Below, piece after piece: positions 8,023-16,335 of a DNA stretch of 64,000 nucleotides. Source of the stretch: Modestobacter sp. VKM Ac-2982 (lineage in GTDB: Bacteria > Actinomycetota > Actinomycetes > Mycobacteriales > Geodermatophilaceae); the NCBI RefSeq assembly GCF_026967935.1, contig NZ_JAPVBL010000001.1, positions 1,222,082 through 1,286,081 of the forward strand, in the 5' to 3' direction. Each line of letters starts with the position of its first letter. Positions within the stretch are counted from its first letter, which is position 1. Below the pieces are notes generated by a model, which worked only from the letters and a program-made list of their open reading frames with translations, was not told the origin of the DNA and ran no database searches. The translations under genes and the position numbers were made by a program.

Positions 8023-8921
8023 CGCCGGCGGGTCAGGAGGTCCGGAGGTGGCTGCGGGTGCCCGGGACGGGGCCGGCGCAGGCCGACGGCCAGCAGCAGT
8101 GCGGTGAGCGACAGGGCGGCGAGGGCTGCGCGGCCGACCGGCGGGCCGTCGTCCGTGGCCGTACCGCCGCCGCCGGCCTCCACGCCGCCGACCGGCACGA
8201 CCCCGGGAGCTGCGGCGTCCAGGGTGACGCGCACGGTGAGCCCACCGTCCGCGCGGTCCAGCACGAGCACGGTGTGGACCGACCCGGCAGCGAGGTCGAC
8301 CGACAGCTCGACCGGGGTGCCGCCAGAGTCGGTGACGAGGAGCGTCCGTGCGCCGCCGGGCACGTCGACGGGCTCGGTCGAGTCGGCGAACGCCAGGTCC
8401 GCGGCCAGCACGGTGCCTCCGCCCAGAGCGACGTCCAGCGGGGAGCCGGTCGCCGCGGCGTTGACCACCCGGACCCGGGCAGCCCCTGCCGGCGGCAGCG
8501 TGAGGTCGTCGGTGCGGACGGCGAGGCCCAGGTCGGCGAACCGCCCCACCGCGGCGACCGTGGTCGCGGTCCCGGGGGCCACGGTCACGGCGGTGGCGAG
8601 CACCGGAGGACTGGCCGGGTCGGCGCCGGCCGCCCGCGCGCTCACGGTGTAGCTGCCGGCGGGGACCCGCTGGTAGGCGGACACGTCGCCGTAGCCGAGC
8701 GCGGGCAGCAGGACCTGGGCGCCCGGGGCCGAGACCGAGTCGATGGAGGCATGGTCGATGAACGCGTCGATCGACGGGGTGTCGGGGGAGAGGTGCATCA
8801 TCCGCACCAGGCCGGTCTCCTCCGCCGGTGCGGCCGCCGCCCCGGGTGCCGCCAGCAGCCCGAGGGAGCACAGGGCGGCGCTGAGCACGGCGATCAGCAC
8901 GGTCCGAGACAGCCCGGGCAC
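8019..8921 (-). CDS. Secreted DUF4397-domain protein with C-terminal membrane segment
   Basis: 300 residues. A signal peptide (about 1-31, ending in an Ala run) precedes a DUF4397 domain opening with VRMMHLSPDTPSIDAFID and containing VPAGSYTVSARAAG and a second VRVVNAAATGSPLDV unit. A Gly/Asp-rich linker then leads to a hydrophobic helix (about 265-282) and a basic tail. The layout is that of a sortase substrate, but no LPXTG-like pentapeptide precedes the helix. GTG start at 8921 with GGAGGGG upstream. First gene of a two-gene unit with the class F sortase. Confidence 0.85.
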   Translation of the reverse strand: MPGLSRTVLIAVLSAALCSLGLLAAPGAAAAPAEETGLVRMMHLSPDTPSIDAFIDHASIDSVSAPGAQVLLPALGYGDVSAYQRVPAGSYTVSARAAGADPASPPVLATAVTVAPGTATTVAAVGRFADLGLAVRTDDLTLPPAGAARVRVVNAAATGSPLDVALGGGTVLAADLAFADSTEPVDVPGGARTLLVTDSGGTPVELSVDLAAGSVHTVLVLDRADGGLTVRVTLDAAAPGVVPVGGVEAGGGGTATDDGPPVGRAALAALSLTALLLAVGLRRPRPGHPQPPPDLLTRRR

Positions 8922-8996
8922 GGTGTTCCCCTCCGGTGGTGGTGGATCACCCTCCCCCGGCCCGGTGCGCCGGACGGGTCCGTCGAGGAGCAGGGC

Positions 8997-9031
8997 GGCG
9001 GTCAGCCCCGGTTCGCCGGGGGCTGACCGCC
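8997..9031 (-). terminator. Terminator hairpin overlapping the stop of the DivIVA-like gene
   Basis: GGCGGTCAGCCCC (8997-9009) pairs perfectly with GGGGCTGACCGCC (9019-9031). The stop codon at 9002-9004 lies inside the stem. Confidence 0.7.
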
Positions 9032-10348
9032 CTGCCCGGCCGGCACGGCCGGGGTCGGCTGGACCCGGGTGGCCGGACCGCGGGCAGGTACCGGCGGCGT
9101 CTGCCGCACGCCGGGCTGGGGTCGCTGCTGAGGAGCCTGCTCGGCCGCCGGCTGCTCCGCCGTCGTCCGGTCCTCGGCCGGAGCCTGCTGGGCGGGAGCC
9201 TGCTGGGCCGGCGTGCTCTGGGTCGGGTGTGCCGGCGCCGGGGTCCGGACCGGCTGCTGCGCGCCGGCCGCGGGTGCCGGCTGGGCCGGTACCGACTCGG
9301 TCCGGACCGCCTGGACCGGGACCGCCTGGGTCTGGGCGGCCGCCGGCTCCGGGGTGGGCTGCGTGGCCGGCGCCGGGCGCTGCTCCGCACCCGGCTGCTC
9401 GCCGGCGGCCGCCTGCTCCTGCTGGGCGGACTCCACCGTGGCGGGCTGCTGCGGCCGGGCCGCCTCACGCTGCTCGGCCGGAGCAGCCGGGTGGGCGTCC
9501 TCCGCCGGCTGTGGCTGGTCGGAGAGATCCGGCAGCCGGCCGAGCAGCGTGCGGACGTCGGCCAGCCGGCGGGTCAGGTCGTCCCGGATCTTCCCGATCG
9601 CGGCCGCGGCGGCCTCGGCCTCGGCGACCGTGCGGTGGGCCCGCTCGTCTGCCTCGGCGACCCGCTGCTGGGCGGTGGCGATCGAGGCCTCCTCGCGCTC
9701 TTGCTCCTGCCGGGCGGCATCGCTCCGGCGGGCGCGCTGCGCGATCTCGAAGTCCTGCTCCGCCTTGGCACGGCGAGCCTGGGAGTCGTTGTCGAGCCGG
9801 GTCACCCGCTCCTGGGCCTTGGTGACCAGGTCGTCGGCGCGGGCCTGGGCGACCGCGGCGATCTGCTCGGCGTGCTGCCGCGCCTCGGCGACCAGGCGTT
9901 CGGCCTCGGCCCGGCTGGCGGCCGAGCGCTCCCCGAGCGCCCGCTCCTCACCGGCGATCCGCTCGCGGATCGCCTCTGCCTCGGCGGCCACGGCCGCCTG
10001 CAGCTGGGCGGCCTGCTCCTCGGCCGAGCGCCGGATCTCCCCCGCTTCGTCCTGGGCGAGCTGCAGCATGTTGGAGATGCGCTCGCCCATGTTCTCGAAC
10101 GTGGGGGCGCTCGCGCTGGCGGCCCGGCGTCGCAGCGACTCGACCTCGCCGTGCAGCGCCTGCAGCTGACGGGCGAGGTCGGCCGACCGGGACACGGCGG
10201 CGTCCCGGTCGGCCAGCGCCACGTGCAGGTCGGCGTCGAGACCGGCCAGCGTCTCGGCGACCTGGTCGCGGTCGTACCCCTTGCGCACCACGTCGAAGGT
10301 GGGGCCGCCGTCGCGGTAACCGAACTCGTCGTCGCGGGGGTCGCTCAT
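9002..10348 (-). CDS. DivIVA-like coiled-coil protein with Pro/Gln/Ala-rich tail
   Basis: 448 residues. The N-terminus has FDVVRKGYDRDQV, the membrane-curvature/DivIVA-type start motif also found in Wag31 and related polar-growth proteins. Residues of about 30-270 form an Ala/Glu/Arg-rich heptad coiled coil (runs such as AEAEAIRERIAGEERALGER). Residues of about 275-448 are low-complexity Pro/Ala/Gln-rich and probably disordered. It is longer than Wag31 and unlike it in the tail, so it is probably a scaffold of cell-pole or septum organisation rather than Wag31 itself. ATG with GAGGATG upstream; single-gene unit ended by a strong hairpin. Confidence 0.8.
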   Translation of the reverse strand: MSDPRDDEFGYRDGGPTFDVVRKGYDRDQVAETLAGLDADLHVALADRDAAVSRSADLARQLQALHGEVESLRRRAASASAPTFENMGERISNMLQLAQDEAGEIRRSAEEQAAQLQAAVAAEAEAIRERIAGEERALGERSAASRAEAERLVAEARQHAEQIAAVAQARADDLVTKAQERVTRLDNDSQARRAKAEQDFEIAQRARRSDAARQEQEREEASIATAQQRVAEADERAHRTVAEAEAAAAAIGKIRDDLTRRLADVRTLLGRLPDLSDQPQPAEDAHPAAPAEQREAARPQQPATVESAQQEQAAAGEQPGAEQRPAPATQPTPEPAAAQTQAVPVQAVRTESVPAQPAPAAGAQQPVRTPAPAHPTQSTPAQQAPAQQAPAEDRTTAEQPAAEQAPQQRPQPGVRQTPPVPARGPATRVQPTPAVPAGQGGQPPANRG

Positions 10349-10426
10349 GGCGTCATCCTCGCATTGATCGAAGGTGTGGTCAGCGTGTCGAGGGCCGCAC
10401 CCAGCGAACTCCCAGGCAGCCCCTCG

Positions 10427-11758
10427 TCAGACGTCCCGGAAGCGGTTGATCGCGGTGAGGTGCCGTTCCCGCTTGGCGTGGTCCTTGACGCCCAGGCCCT
10501 CTTCCGGGGCGAGGGTCAGCACGCCGACCTTGCCCTGGTGCAGGTTGCGGTGGACGTCGTAGGCGGCCTGGCCCACGTCGTCCATGGCGTAGGTCTTGGA
10601 CAGCGTCGGGTGGATCAGCCCGCGGTCGATCAGCCGGTTGGCCTCCCAGGCCTCGCGGTAGTTGGCGAAGTGCGAGCCGACGATCCGCTTGAGGTTCATC
10701 CAGAGGTAGCGGTTGTCGTACTGGTGCAGGAAGCCGCTGGTCGAGGCGCAGGTGACGATGGTGCCGCCCTTCTTGGCGACGTAGACGCTGGCGCCGAAGG
10801 TCTCCCGCCCGGGGTGCTCGAAGACGATGTCGGAGTCGTCCCCACCGGTCAGCTCGCGGATCTTCGCGCCGAGCCGCTGCCACTCCTTCGGGTCCTGGGT
10901 CTCCTCGTCCTTCCAGAACCGGTAGCCCTCCGCGGAGCGGTCGATGACCAGCTCGGCGCCCATCCGGCGGACGATCTCGGCCTTCTCCGCGCTGCTCACC
11001 ACGCACACCGGGATGGCCCCGCCGTTGAGCGCCATCTGGGTCGCGTACGAGCCGAGCCCGCCGGAGGCGCCCCAGATGAGGACGACGTCGCCCTGCTTCA
11101 TGTCCGCGCCGTTGTGGCTGACCAGCTGCCGGTAGGCGGTGGAGTTGACCAGCCCCGGGCAGGCCGCCTCCTCCCACGTGAGGTGCGCCGGCTTGGGCAT
11201 GAGCTGGTTGCTCTTGACCAGGGACAGCTCGGCCAGGCCGCCGAAGTTGGTCTCGAAGCCCCAGATCCGCTGCTGCGGGTCCATCATCGTGTCGTCGTGG
11301 CCGGCCGGGTCCTCGAGCTCGACGGACAGGCAGTGGGCGACGACCTCGTCGCCGGGCTTCCACCTGTTGACGCCGGGGCCGACCCGGACCACGACGCCGG
11401 AGAGGTCCGAGCCCACCACGTGGTAGGGCAGGTCGTGCTTCTTGGTCAGCTCGTTGAGCCGGCCGTACCGGGCGAGGAACCCGAAGGTGGAGACCGGCTC
11501 GAAGATCGACGTCCAGACGGTGTTGTAGTTCACCGAGGAGGCCATCACCGCGATCAGCGCCTCGCCCGGACCGATCTCCGGGGTCGGCACCTCCTCGACG
11601 TGCAGTGCCTTGCGGGGGTCCTTGTCCTTGGTGGGCAGGCCCTCGAACATGTCCTGCTCGTCGCGGCGGACCAGCACGGCGCGGTAGGACTCCGGTGTCG
11701 GAAGCCCTCCGATCGCGTCGAGCTGGTCGGCGAGGACGGCGTCCCTGATCTGGTCCAT
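10427..11758 (-). CDS. ccr: Crotonyl-CoA carboxylase/reductase
   Basis: 443 residues, MDR superfamily. Ccr reductively carboxylates crotonyl-CoA to (2S)-ethylmalonyl-CoA with NADPH and CO2, the key step of the ethylmalonyl-CoA pathway and a source of polyketide extender units. The four CO2-binding residues known from Kitasatospora setae Ccr are matched: Asn79 (SSVNYNTVWTS), Phe168-Glu169 (IWGFETNFGG) and His363 (VGSHFANYRE). The NADPH motif is LIWGASGGLGSYATQ (about 228-242). The gene precedes the acyl-CoA epimerase gene on the same strand order (epimerase upstream at 12.3 kb). Palindromic operator candidates lie in the 100 bases upstream. Confidence 0.96.
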   Translation of the reverse strand: MDQIRDAVLADQLDAIGGLPTPESYRAVLVRRDEQDMFEGLPTKDKDPRKALHVEEVPTPEIGPGEALIAVMASSVNYNTVWTSIFEPVSTFGFLARYGRLNELTKKHDLPYHVVGSDLSGVVVRVGPGVNRWKPGDEVVAHCLSVELEDPAGHDDTMMDPQQRIWGFETNFGGLAELSLVKSNQLMPKPAHLTWEEAACPGLVNSTAYRQLVSHNGADMKQGDVVLIWGASGGLGSYATQMALNGGAIPVCVVSSAEKAEIVRRMGAELVIDRSAEGYRFWKDEETQDPKEWQRLGAKIRELTGGDDSDIVFEHPGRETFGASVYVAKKGGTIVTCASTSGFLHQYDNRYLWMNLKRIVGSHFANYREAWEANRLIDRGLIHPTLSKTYAMDDVGQAAYDVHRNLHQGKVGVLTLAPEEGLGVKDHAKRERHLTAINRFRDV

Positions 11759-11812
11759 GCGTGCGCTCCCGGGTCGTCATTGGCTCGGAGGGTGCAGGTG
11801 TGGCGCGGAGGT

Positions 11813-11850
11813 TACTGACCAGTAGCTCCGGTTGGCCAGGTCATGTGACC
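11813..11850 (-). promoter_or_regulatory. Two inverted repeats upstream of ccr (operator candidates)
   Basis: On the plus strand TACTGACCAGTA (11813-11824, arms TACTG and CAGTA) and GGTCATGTGACC (11839-11850, arms GGTCA and TGACC) lie 55-92 bases upstream of the ccr start, between it and the epimerase stop. The first has the size and symmetry of a TetR-family site. The regulator is not identifiable in the window. Confidence 0.4.
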
Positions 11851-11858
11851 CAGGCAAC

Positions 11859-12311
11859 TCATCCGTGGGCGGCGGGCTCGACCAGCTCGATGAGCACCCC
11901 GCCGGCGTCCTTCGGGTGCACGAAGTTGACCCGGCTGCCCGACGTGCCGCGCCGGGGCTCGTCGTAGAGCAGTCGCATGCCGCGCTCGCGCAGCGTCGCG
12001 CTCGCCGCCTCGACGTCGGCGACCCGGAACGCCAGCTGCTGCAGGCCCGGGCCGGAGCGGCCGATGAACTTCGCGATCGTCGACTCGGGGGTCAGCGGGG
12101 CGAGCAGCTGGACGCGGGTCTCGCCGTCGCCCACCGCGAGCATCGCCTCGCGCACGCCCTGCTCGGTGTTGGTCTCCTCGTGCACCGAGTGGATCCCGAA
12201 GGTCGCCGCGTAGAAGGCGATCGCCTCGTCCAGGTCGGGGACGGCGATGCCGACGTGGTCGATCGTGCTGAACAGGCCGGTGTGCGCGTCGTCGGGCACG
12301 GCGGAGGTCAT
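11859..12311 (-). CDS. mce: Methylmalonyl-CoA/ethylmalonyl-CoA epimerase
   Basis: 150 residues, VOC fold, normal length. TIDHVGIAVPDLDEAIAFY gives the first metal-binding His, GLQQLAFRVADVE the mid-protein motif, and VNFVHPKDAGGVLIELVEP the C-terminal His and Glu ligands. It interconverts the 2R and 2S forms of methylmalonyl-CoA, and in Ccr-containing bacteria also ethylmalonyl-CoA. It lies 100 bases upstream of ccr on the same strand, consistent with epimerising the Ccr product for a B12 mutase. ATG at 12311. Confidence 0.94.
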   Translation of the reverse strand: MTSAVPDDAHTGLFSTIDHVGIAVPDLDEAIAFYAATFGIHSVHEETNTEQGVREAMLAVGDGETRVQLLAPLTPESTIAKFIGRSGPGLQQLAFRVADVEAASATLRERGMRLLYDEPRRGTSGSRVNFVHPKDAGGVLIELVEPAAHG

Positions 12312-12343
12312 GCGCGCATCCTGCCGCTGCCGATCGCCGACGG

Positions 12344-12397
12344 GGAGCCCGTTGTGACGGGCTTCACGTCCTGCCGGTGGCCTCCGTCACCGGCAGG
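12344..12397. other. Two tandem hairpins in the epimerase/thiolase divergent region
   Basis: AGCCCGT/ACGGGCT with a TGTG loop (12346-12363), then CCTGCCGGTG/CACCGGCAGG with an 8-base loop (12370-12397). They lie between the two divergent start codons and upstream of a TATCCT -10 candidate (12421-12426) for the thiolase gene. Confidence 0.45.
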
Positions 12398-12527
12398 GAC
12401 CCGGCGGACGACGCGAGCCCTATCCTGACGACAACCCGTGGTGTCCCGACGGTCTGCCCCGAGGGACCACGCGGTGTCCTGCCGAGACGGTCGCCAACGG
12501 CGGTGACCGGGAGTCACTGGAGCCTCG

Positions 12528-13733
12528 ATGAGCCAGCCCGCATCCACCCGTTCCGTCATCGTCGGGGGTGCCCGCACCCCGATGGGCCGCCTGCTCGGCT
12601 CGCTGAAGGACTTCTCCGCCGCCGACCTGGGCGGCGTGGCGATCAAGGCGGCGCTCGAGCGCGCCGGCATCACCGGCGACCAGGTCGACTACGTGATCAT
12701 GGGCCACGTCATCCAGGCCGGGGCCGGCCAGAACCCCGCCCGGCCCGCCGCCGTCGCCGGTGGCATCCCGATGTCGGTGCCCTCGTTCACCCTGAACAAG
12801 GTGTGCCTCTCCGGCCTCGACGCGATCGCCCTGGCCGACCAGCTGATCCGGGCCGGTGAGTTCGAGGTCGTGGTCGCCGGCGGCATGGAGTCGATGACCC
12901 AGGCCCCGCACCTGCTGCCCACCTCGCGCACCGGCACCAAGTACGGCGACGCCACGCTGGTCGACGCGATGGCGCACGACGGCCTGACCGACACCTTCGA
13001 CCAGGTCGCCATGGGCGCGCTGACCGAGCAGGCCAACAGCCGGTACGGGCTGACCCGCGAGGAGCAGGACGCCTTCGCCGCCGCCAGCCACCAGAAGGCC
13101 GCCGCCGCGCAGAAGAACGGCCTGTTCGACGACGAGATCACCCCGGTGCTCATCCCGCAGCGCAAGGGCGACCCGATCGAGTTCCGTGAGGACGAGGGCA
13201 TCCGCCCGGACACCACCGCGGAGAGCCTGGGCCGGCTGAAGCCCGCGTTCTCGAAGGACGGCACGATCACCGCCGCCACCTCCTCGCAGATCTCCGACGG
13301 CGCCTGCGCGGTCGTGGTCATGTCCGCGGCGAAGGCCGCGGAGCTGGGGCTGACCGTGCTCGCCGAGATCGGTGCGCACGGCGTGGTCGCCGGGCCGGAC
13401 GCGACGCTGCAGAGCCAGCCCGCGCGGGCGATCGCCAAGGCCTGCGCTCGGGAGGGGATCGACCCCGCCGACCTGGACCTGGTCGAGCTCAACGAGGCGT
13501 TCGCCGCCGTCGGCATCGTCTCCACCCGCGAGCTGGCGGTCGACGAGGAGAAGGTGAACCCCAACGGGGGCGCCATCGCGCTGGGCCACCCGGTCGGGAT
13601 GAGCGGTGCGCGGATCGTGCTGCACCTGGTGCTGGAGCTGGGCCGCCGCGGTGGTGGGGTCGGTGCCGCGGCGCTGTGCGGCGGCGGTGGCCAGGGCGAC
13701 GCGCTCGTCCTGCACGTACCCGCCCGGGCGTGA
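12528..13733 (+). CDS. Acetyl-CoA C-acetyltransferase (thiolase)
   Basis: 401 residues, full-length biosynthetic-type thiolase. Nucleophilic Cys93 in [11 protein letters not shown], the acid/base His in [12 protein letters not shown], and the second Cys in [12 protein letters not shown] are intact, as is VELNEAFA. It condenses two acetyl-CoA to acetoacetyl-CoA or cleaves 3-ketoacyl-CoA; next to ccr and a hydroxyacyl-CoA dehydrogenase it probably feeds the route from acetyl-CoA to crotonyl-CoA. The stop overlaps the GTG of meaB (GTGA), so the two genes are coupled. Confidence 0.95.
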   Translation: MSQPASTRSVIVGGARTPMGRLLGSLKDFSAADLGGVAIKAALERAGITGDQVDYVIMGHVIQAGAGQNPARPAAVAGGIPMSVPSFTLNKVCLSGLDAIALADQLIRAGEFEVVVAGGMESMTQAPHLLPTSRTGTKYGDATLVDAMAHDGLTDTFDQVAMGALTEQANSRYGLTREEQDAFAAASHQKAAAAQKNGLFDDEITPVLIPQRKGDPIEFREDEGIRPDTTAESLGRLKPAFSKDGTITAATSSQISDGACAVVVMSAAKAAELGLTVLAEIGAHGVVAGPDATLQSQPARAIAKACAREGIDPADLDLVELNEAFAAVGIVSTRELAVDEEKVNPNGGAIALGHPVGMSGARIVLHLVLELGRRGGGVGAAALCGGGGQGDALVLHVPARA

Positions 13734-14761
13734 CCTCCCAGCCCGAGGACACCGCCGTCCAGACGCCGGCCGCCGTGGTCCCGTCCGGGCGGCGGGGTCG
13801 CCGGGCGGCCGACGTCGGCACCCTGGTCTCTCGTGCCCGCGAGGGGGACGCCCGCTCGGTGGCCCGGCTGATCTCGCTCGTCGAGGACGCCAGCCCGCTG
13901 CTGCGTGAGGTCGCCGCCGCGCTGGCGCCGCACACCGGCCGGGCCCGGGTCCTCGGGCTCACCGGCCCGCCCGGGGTGGGGAAGTCGACGACGACGACCG
14001 CCCTCGTGCGGGCCTTTCGCGAGGCCGGCCAGCGGGTCGGCGTCCTGGCGGTCGACCCGTCGTCCCCCTTCTCCGGCGGCGCGCTGCTGGGCGACCGGGT
14101 GCGGATGCAGGACCACGCCGGGGACGGCGGCGTCTTCATCCGCTCGATGGCCTCCCGCGGCCACCTCGGCGGGCTGGCCTGGGCGACCCCCCAGGCGCTG
14201 CGGGTGCTCGACGCGGCCGGCTGCGACGTCGTCCTGGTGGAGACCGTGGGGGTCGGGCAGTCGGAGCTGGAGGTCGCCTCGCTCGCGGACACGACGCTGG
14301 TCCTGCTGGCACCGGGGATGGGCGACGGGATCCAGGCGGCGAAGGCCGGGATCCTGGAGGTCGCCGACGTCTTCGTCGTCAACAAGGCCGACCGGGACGG
14401 CGCGGACACCACCGTGCGCGACCTGCGGGCGATGCTCTCCCTCGGCGGCCGGCACACCGAGTCCGGGGCCTGGCGCCCGCCGATCGTGAAGACGGTCGCC
14501 TCCCGCGACACCGACAACGGGGTCGCCGACGTCATGGCCCGGCTCGAGGAGCACGGCGACTGGCTGGCCTCCTCGGGCGAGGGGCGCCGGCGCCGCGTCG
14601 AGCGCGCCGCCCGGGAGGTCGAGGCGATCGCGGTGGCCGGGCTGCGGGAGCGGATGGGCGACGTCTCGGGGTCGGCGGCGCTCGGTGCGCTGGCCGAGCA
14701 GGTGGTGGCGGGGGACACCGACCCCTACCGGGCGGCCGACGAGCTCATCGCGCACCTGTAG
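13730..14761 (+). CDS. meaB: MeaB/ArgK-type GTPase, chaperone of B12-dependent acyl-CoA mutase
   Basis: 343 residues. G3E-family GTPase with Walker [19 protein letters not shown], the [18 protein letters not shown] segment, switch region [12 protein letters not shown] and base-recognition NKAD. MeaB gates adenosylcobalamin loading into methylmalonyl-CoA-type mutases and protects them from inactivation. Frames upstream of 13730 translate as Arg-rich shadow of the thiolase, so the GTG overlapping the thiolase stop is taken as start. Its client may be the mutase large subunit 3.2 kb downstream. Confidence 0.94.
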   Translation: MTSQPEDTAVQTPAAVVPSGRRGRRAADVGTLVSRAREGDARSVARLISLVEDASPLLREVAAALAPHTGRARVLGLTGPPGVGKSTTTTALVRAFREAGQRVGVLAVDPSSPFSGGALLGDRVRMQDHAGDGGVFIRSMASRGHLGGLAWATPQALRVLDAAGCDVVLVETVGVGQSELEVASLADTTLVLLAPGMGDGIQAAKAGILEVADVFVVNKADRDGADTTVRDLRAMLSLGGRHTESGAWRPPIVKTVASRDTDNGVADVMARLEEHGDWLASSGEGRRRRVERAAREVEAIAVAGLRERMGDVSGSAALGALAEQVVAGDTDPYRAADELIAHL

Positions 14762-14784
14762 GAGGCGGCGGGCAGGATGGCGGC

Positions 14785-16260
14785 GTGAACGGGACCCCGG
14801 ATGCCGTCGTCGTCGGAGCCGGACCCAACGGGCTGGCGGGTGCGCTGCGGCTGGCCGCGGCCGGGCTCTCGGTGCGGGTGGTCGAGCGCGGTGACCGGGC
14901 CGGTGGGGGCCTGCGCACCGAGGAGGTGACGCTGCCCGGGTACCGGCACGACATCTGCGCCTCGGTGCACCCGATGGCCGCGACCGCGCCGTTCTTCCGC
15001 GAGTTCGACCTCGCCTCCCGGGGGGTCCGGCTGCTCCAGCCGGAGATCAACTTCGCCCACCCGCTGGACGGCGGCCGCGCTGCCCTCTCCCACCACTCGC
15101 TGGAGCAGACCGCGGCCGGGCTGGGCCGGGACGAGCGCGGCTACCGCCGGCTGTTCGGGCCGCTGCTGCGCCAGGCGGACGAGATCACCGACTTCTTCCT
15201 GACGTCGGCGTTCCGGCGGCTGCCGCCGGTCAAGGGCTTCGCCGGGATCGCCGGCTTCGGTCTGCAGGGGCTGCCCAGCGTCGGGTGGCTGGCCCGCCGG
15301 TACTTCGACGACGACGAGGCCCGTGCGCTGATCGCCGGCGCCGCCGCCCACGGGATGCTCGACCTCAGCCGCCCGCTCACCGCAGCACTCGGCATGTTCC
15401 TGGGGATGATGAGCCACCACCACGGCTGGCCGCTGATCGAGGGTGGTTCGCAGCAGCTGGCCGACGCGATGGTCACCGCGCTGGAGCAGCAGGGTGGTGA
15501 GGTCGTCACCGGCCACGAGGTCACCGACCTGCGCGAGTTCGACGGCGTCCCGGCCGTGCTGCTGGACACCTCACCGAGCGCGTTCGTCGCGATGGCCGGC
15601 AACCAGGTCACCGACGGCTACCGGCGCTGGGTGAAGCGGTACAAGCACGGGCCCGGGGTGTTCAAGGTCGACTGGGCGCTGTCCGAGCCGGTGCCGTGGA
15701 CCGATCCCGACGTCCGCCGGGCCGGCACCGTGCACGTCGCCGGGACGATGGAGGAGACGATCGCCGGGGAGGCTGCACCGGCCGCGGGGCGGATCACCGA
15801 CAAGCCCTACGTGCTCGCCGTCCAGCCCACGGTCGTCGACCCCTCCCGTGCGCCCGACGGCGGGCACGTCTTCTGGGCCTACGTGCACGTGCCGCACGGC
15901 TCGACCGTCGACATGACCGAGGCGATCGAGGCGCAGGTCGAGCGGTTCGCCCCGGGCTTCCGGGACACGATCCTGGCCCGGCACACCATGCACGCCGGGG
16001 AGATGGAGCGCTGGAACCCCAACGACATCGGCGGGGACATCTCCAACGGCGAGGCGTCGCTGCGGCAGATGCTCGCCCGGCCGGTGCCGCGGTGGAACAC
16101 CTACAAGACCCCGGTCCGCGGCACCTACCTGGCGTCCTCGGCGACCCCGCCCGGGCCTGCGGTGCACGGCCACTGCGGCGACAACGCCGCCCGGGTGGCC
16201 TTGCGTGAGGTCTTCGGCATCCGGGACGCCCCGGCGCTCCGCCCCGCCCCGCGCCCCTGA
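14785..16260 (+). CDS. FAD-dependent oxidoreductase, phytoene-desaturase-like
   Basis: 491 residues. It opens with the dinucleotide-binding motif DAVVVGAGPNGLAGALRLAAAG and VVERGDRAGGGLRTEEVTLPGYRHD, typical of the CrtI/amine-oxidase superfamily. The C-terminal flavin motif is recognisable around GTYLASSATPPGPAVHGHCGDNAARVAL. Substrate unknown; actinobacteria carry several such paralogues outside carotenoid clusters and no phytoene synthase is nearby. GTG start 23 bases after meaB, on the same strand. Confidence 0.85.
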   Translation: MNGTPDAVVVGAGPNGLAGALRLAAAGLSVRVVERGDRAGGGLRTEEVTLPGYRHDICASVHPMAATAPFFREFDLASRGVRLLQPEINFAHPLDGGRAALSHHSLEQTAAGLGRDERGYRRLFGPLLRQADEITDFFLTSAFRRLPPVKGFAGIAGFGLQGLPSVGWLARRYFDDDEARALIAGAAAHGMLDLSRPLTAALGMFLGMMSHHHGWPLIEGGSQQLADAMVTALEQQGGEVVTGHEVTDLREFDGVPAVLLDTSPSAFVAMAGNQVTDGYRRWVKRYKHGPGVFKVDWALSEPVPWTDPDVRRAGTVHVAGTMEETIAGEAAPAAGRITDKPYVLAVQPTVVDPSRAPDGGHVFWAYVHVPHGSTVDMTEAIEAQVERFAPGFRDTILARHTMHAGEMERWNPNDIGGDISNGEASLRQMLARPVPRWNTYKTPVRGTYLASSATPPGPAVHGHCGDNAARVALREVFGIRDAPALRPAPRP

Positions 16261-16279
16261 CCCCGGCGCTGCCCTCGCC

Positions 16280-16335
16280 GAGTGTCGAGTCGTCGACCTG
16301 TCGCCCCCGCGGGAGGGGTCGATGAGTCGACACTC
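16280..16335 (+). repeat. 56-bp quasi-palindromic repeat, copy A
   Basis: Bounded by perfect 9-bp inverted ends GAGTGTCGA (16280-16288) and TCGACACTC (16327-16335). It lies between the oxidoreductase stop and the DUF559 gene and its right end overlaps that gene's stop codon. By eye 41 of 56 positions match copy B, which starts exactly 1000 bases further on. Confidence 0.75.

Noticed and set aside
8936-11818. A 960-codon plus-strand frame across the DivIVA-like and ccr genes
   Set aside because: Composition is that of the complement of coding DNA; the minus-strand proteins have recognisable motifs throughout.
13676-13729. An earlier start for meaB giving an Arg-rich leader
   Set aside because: That leader overlaps the last 58 bases of the thiolase gene; the GTG overlapping the thiolase stop gives the usual family N-terminus.
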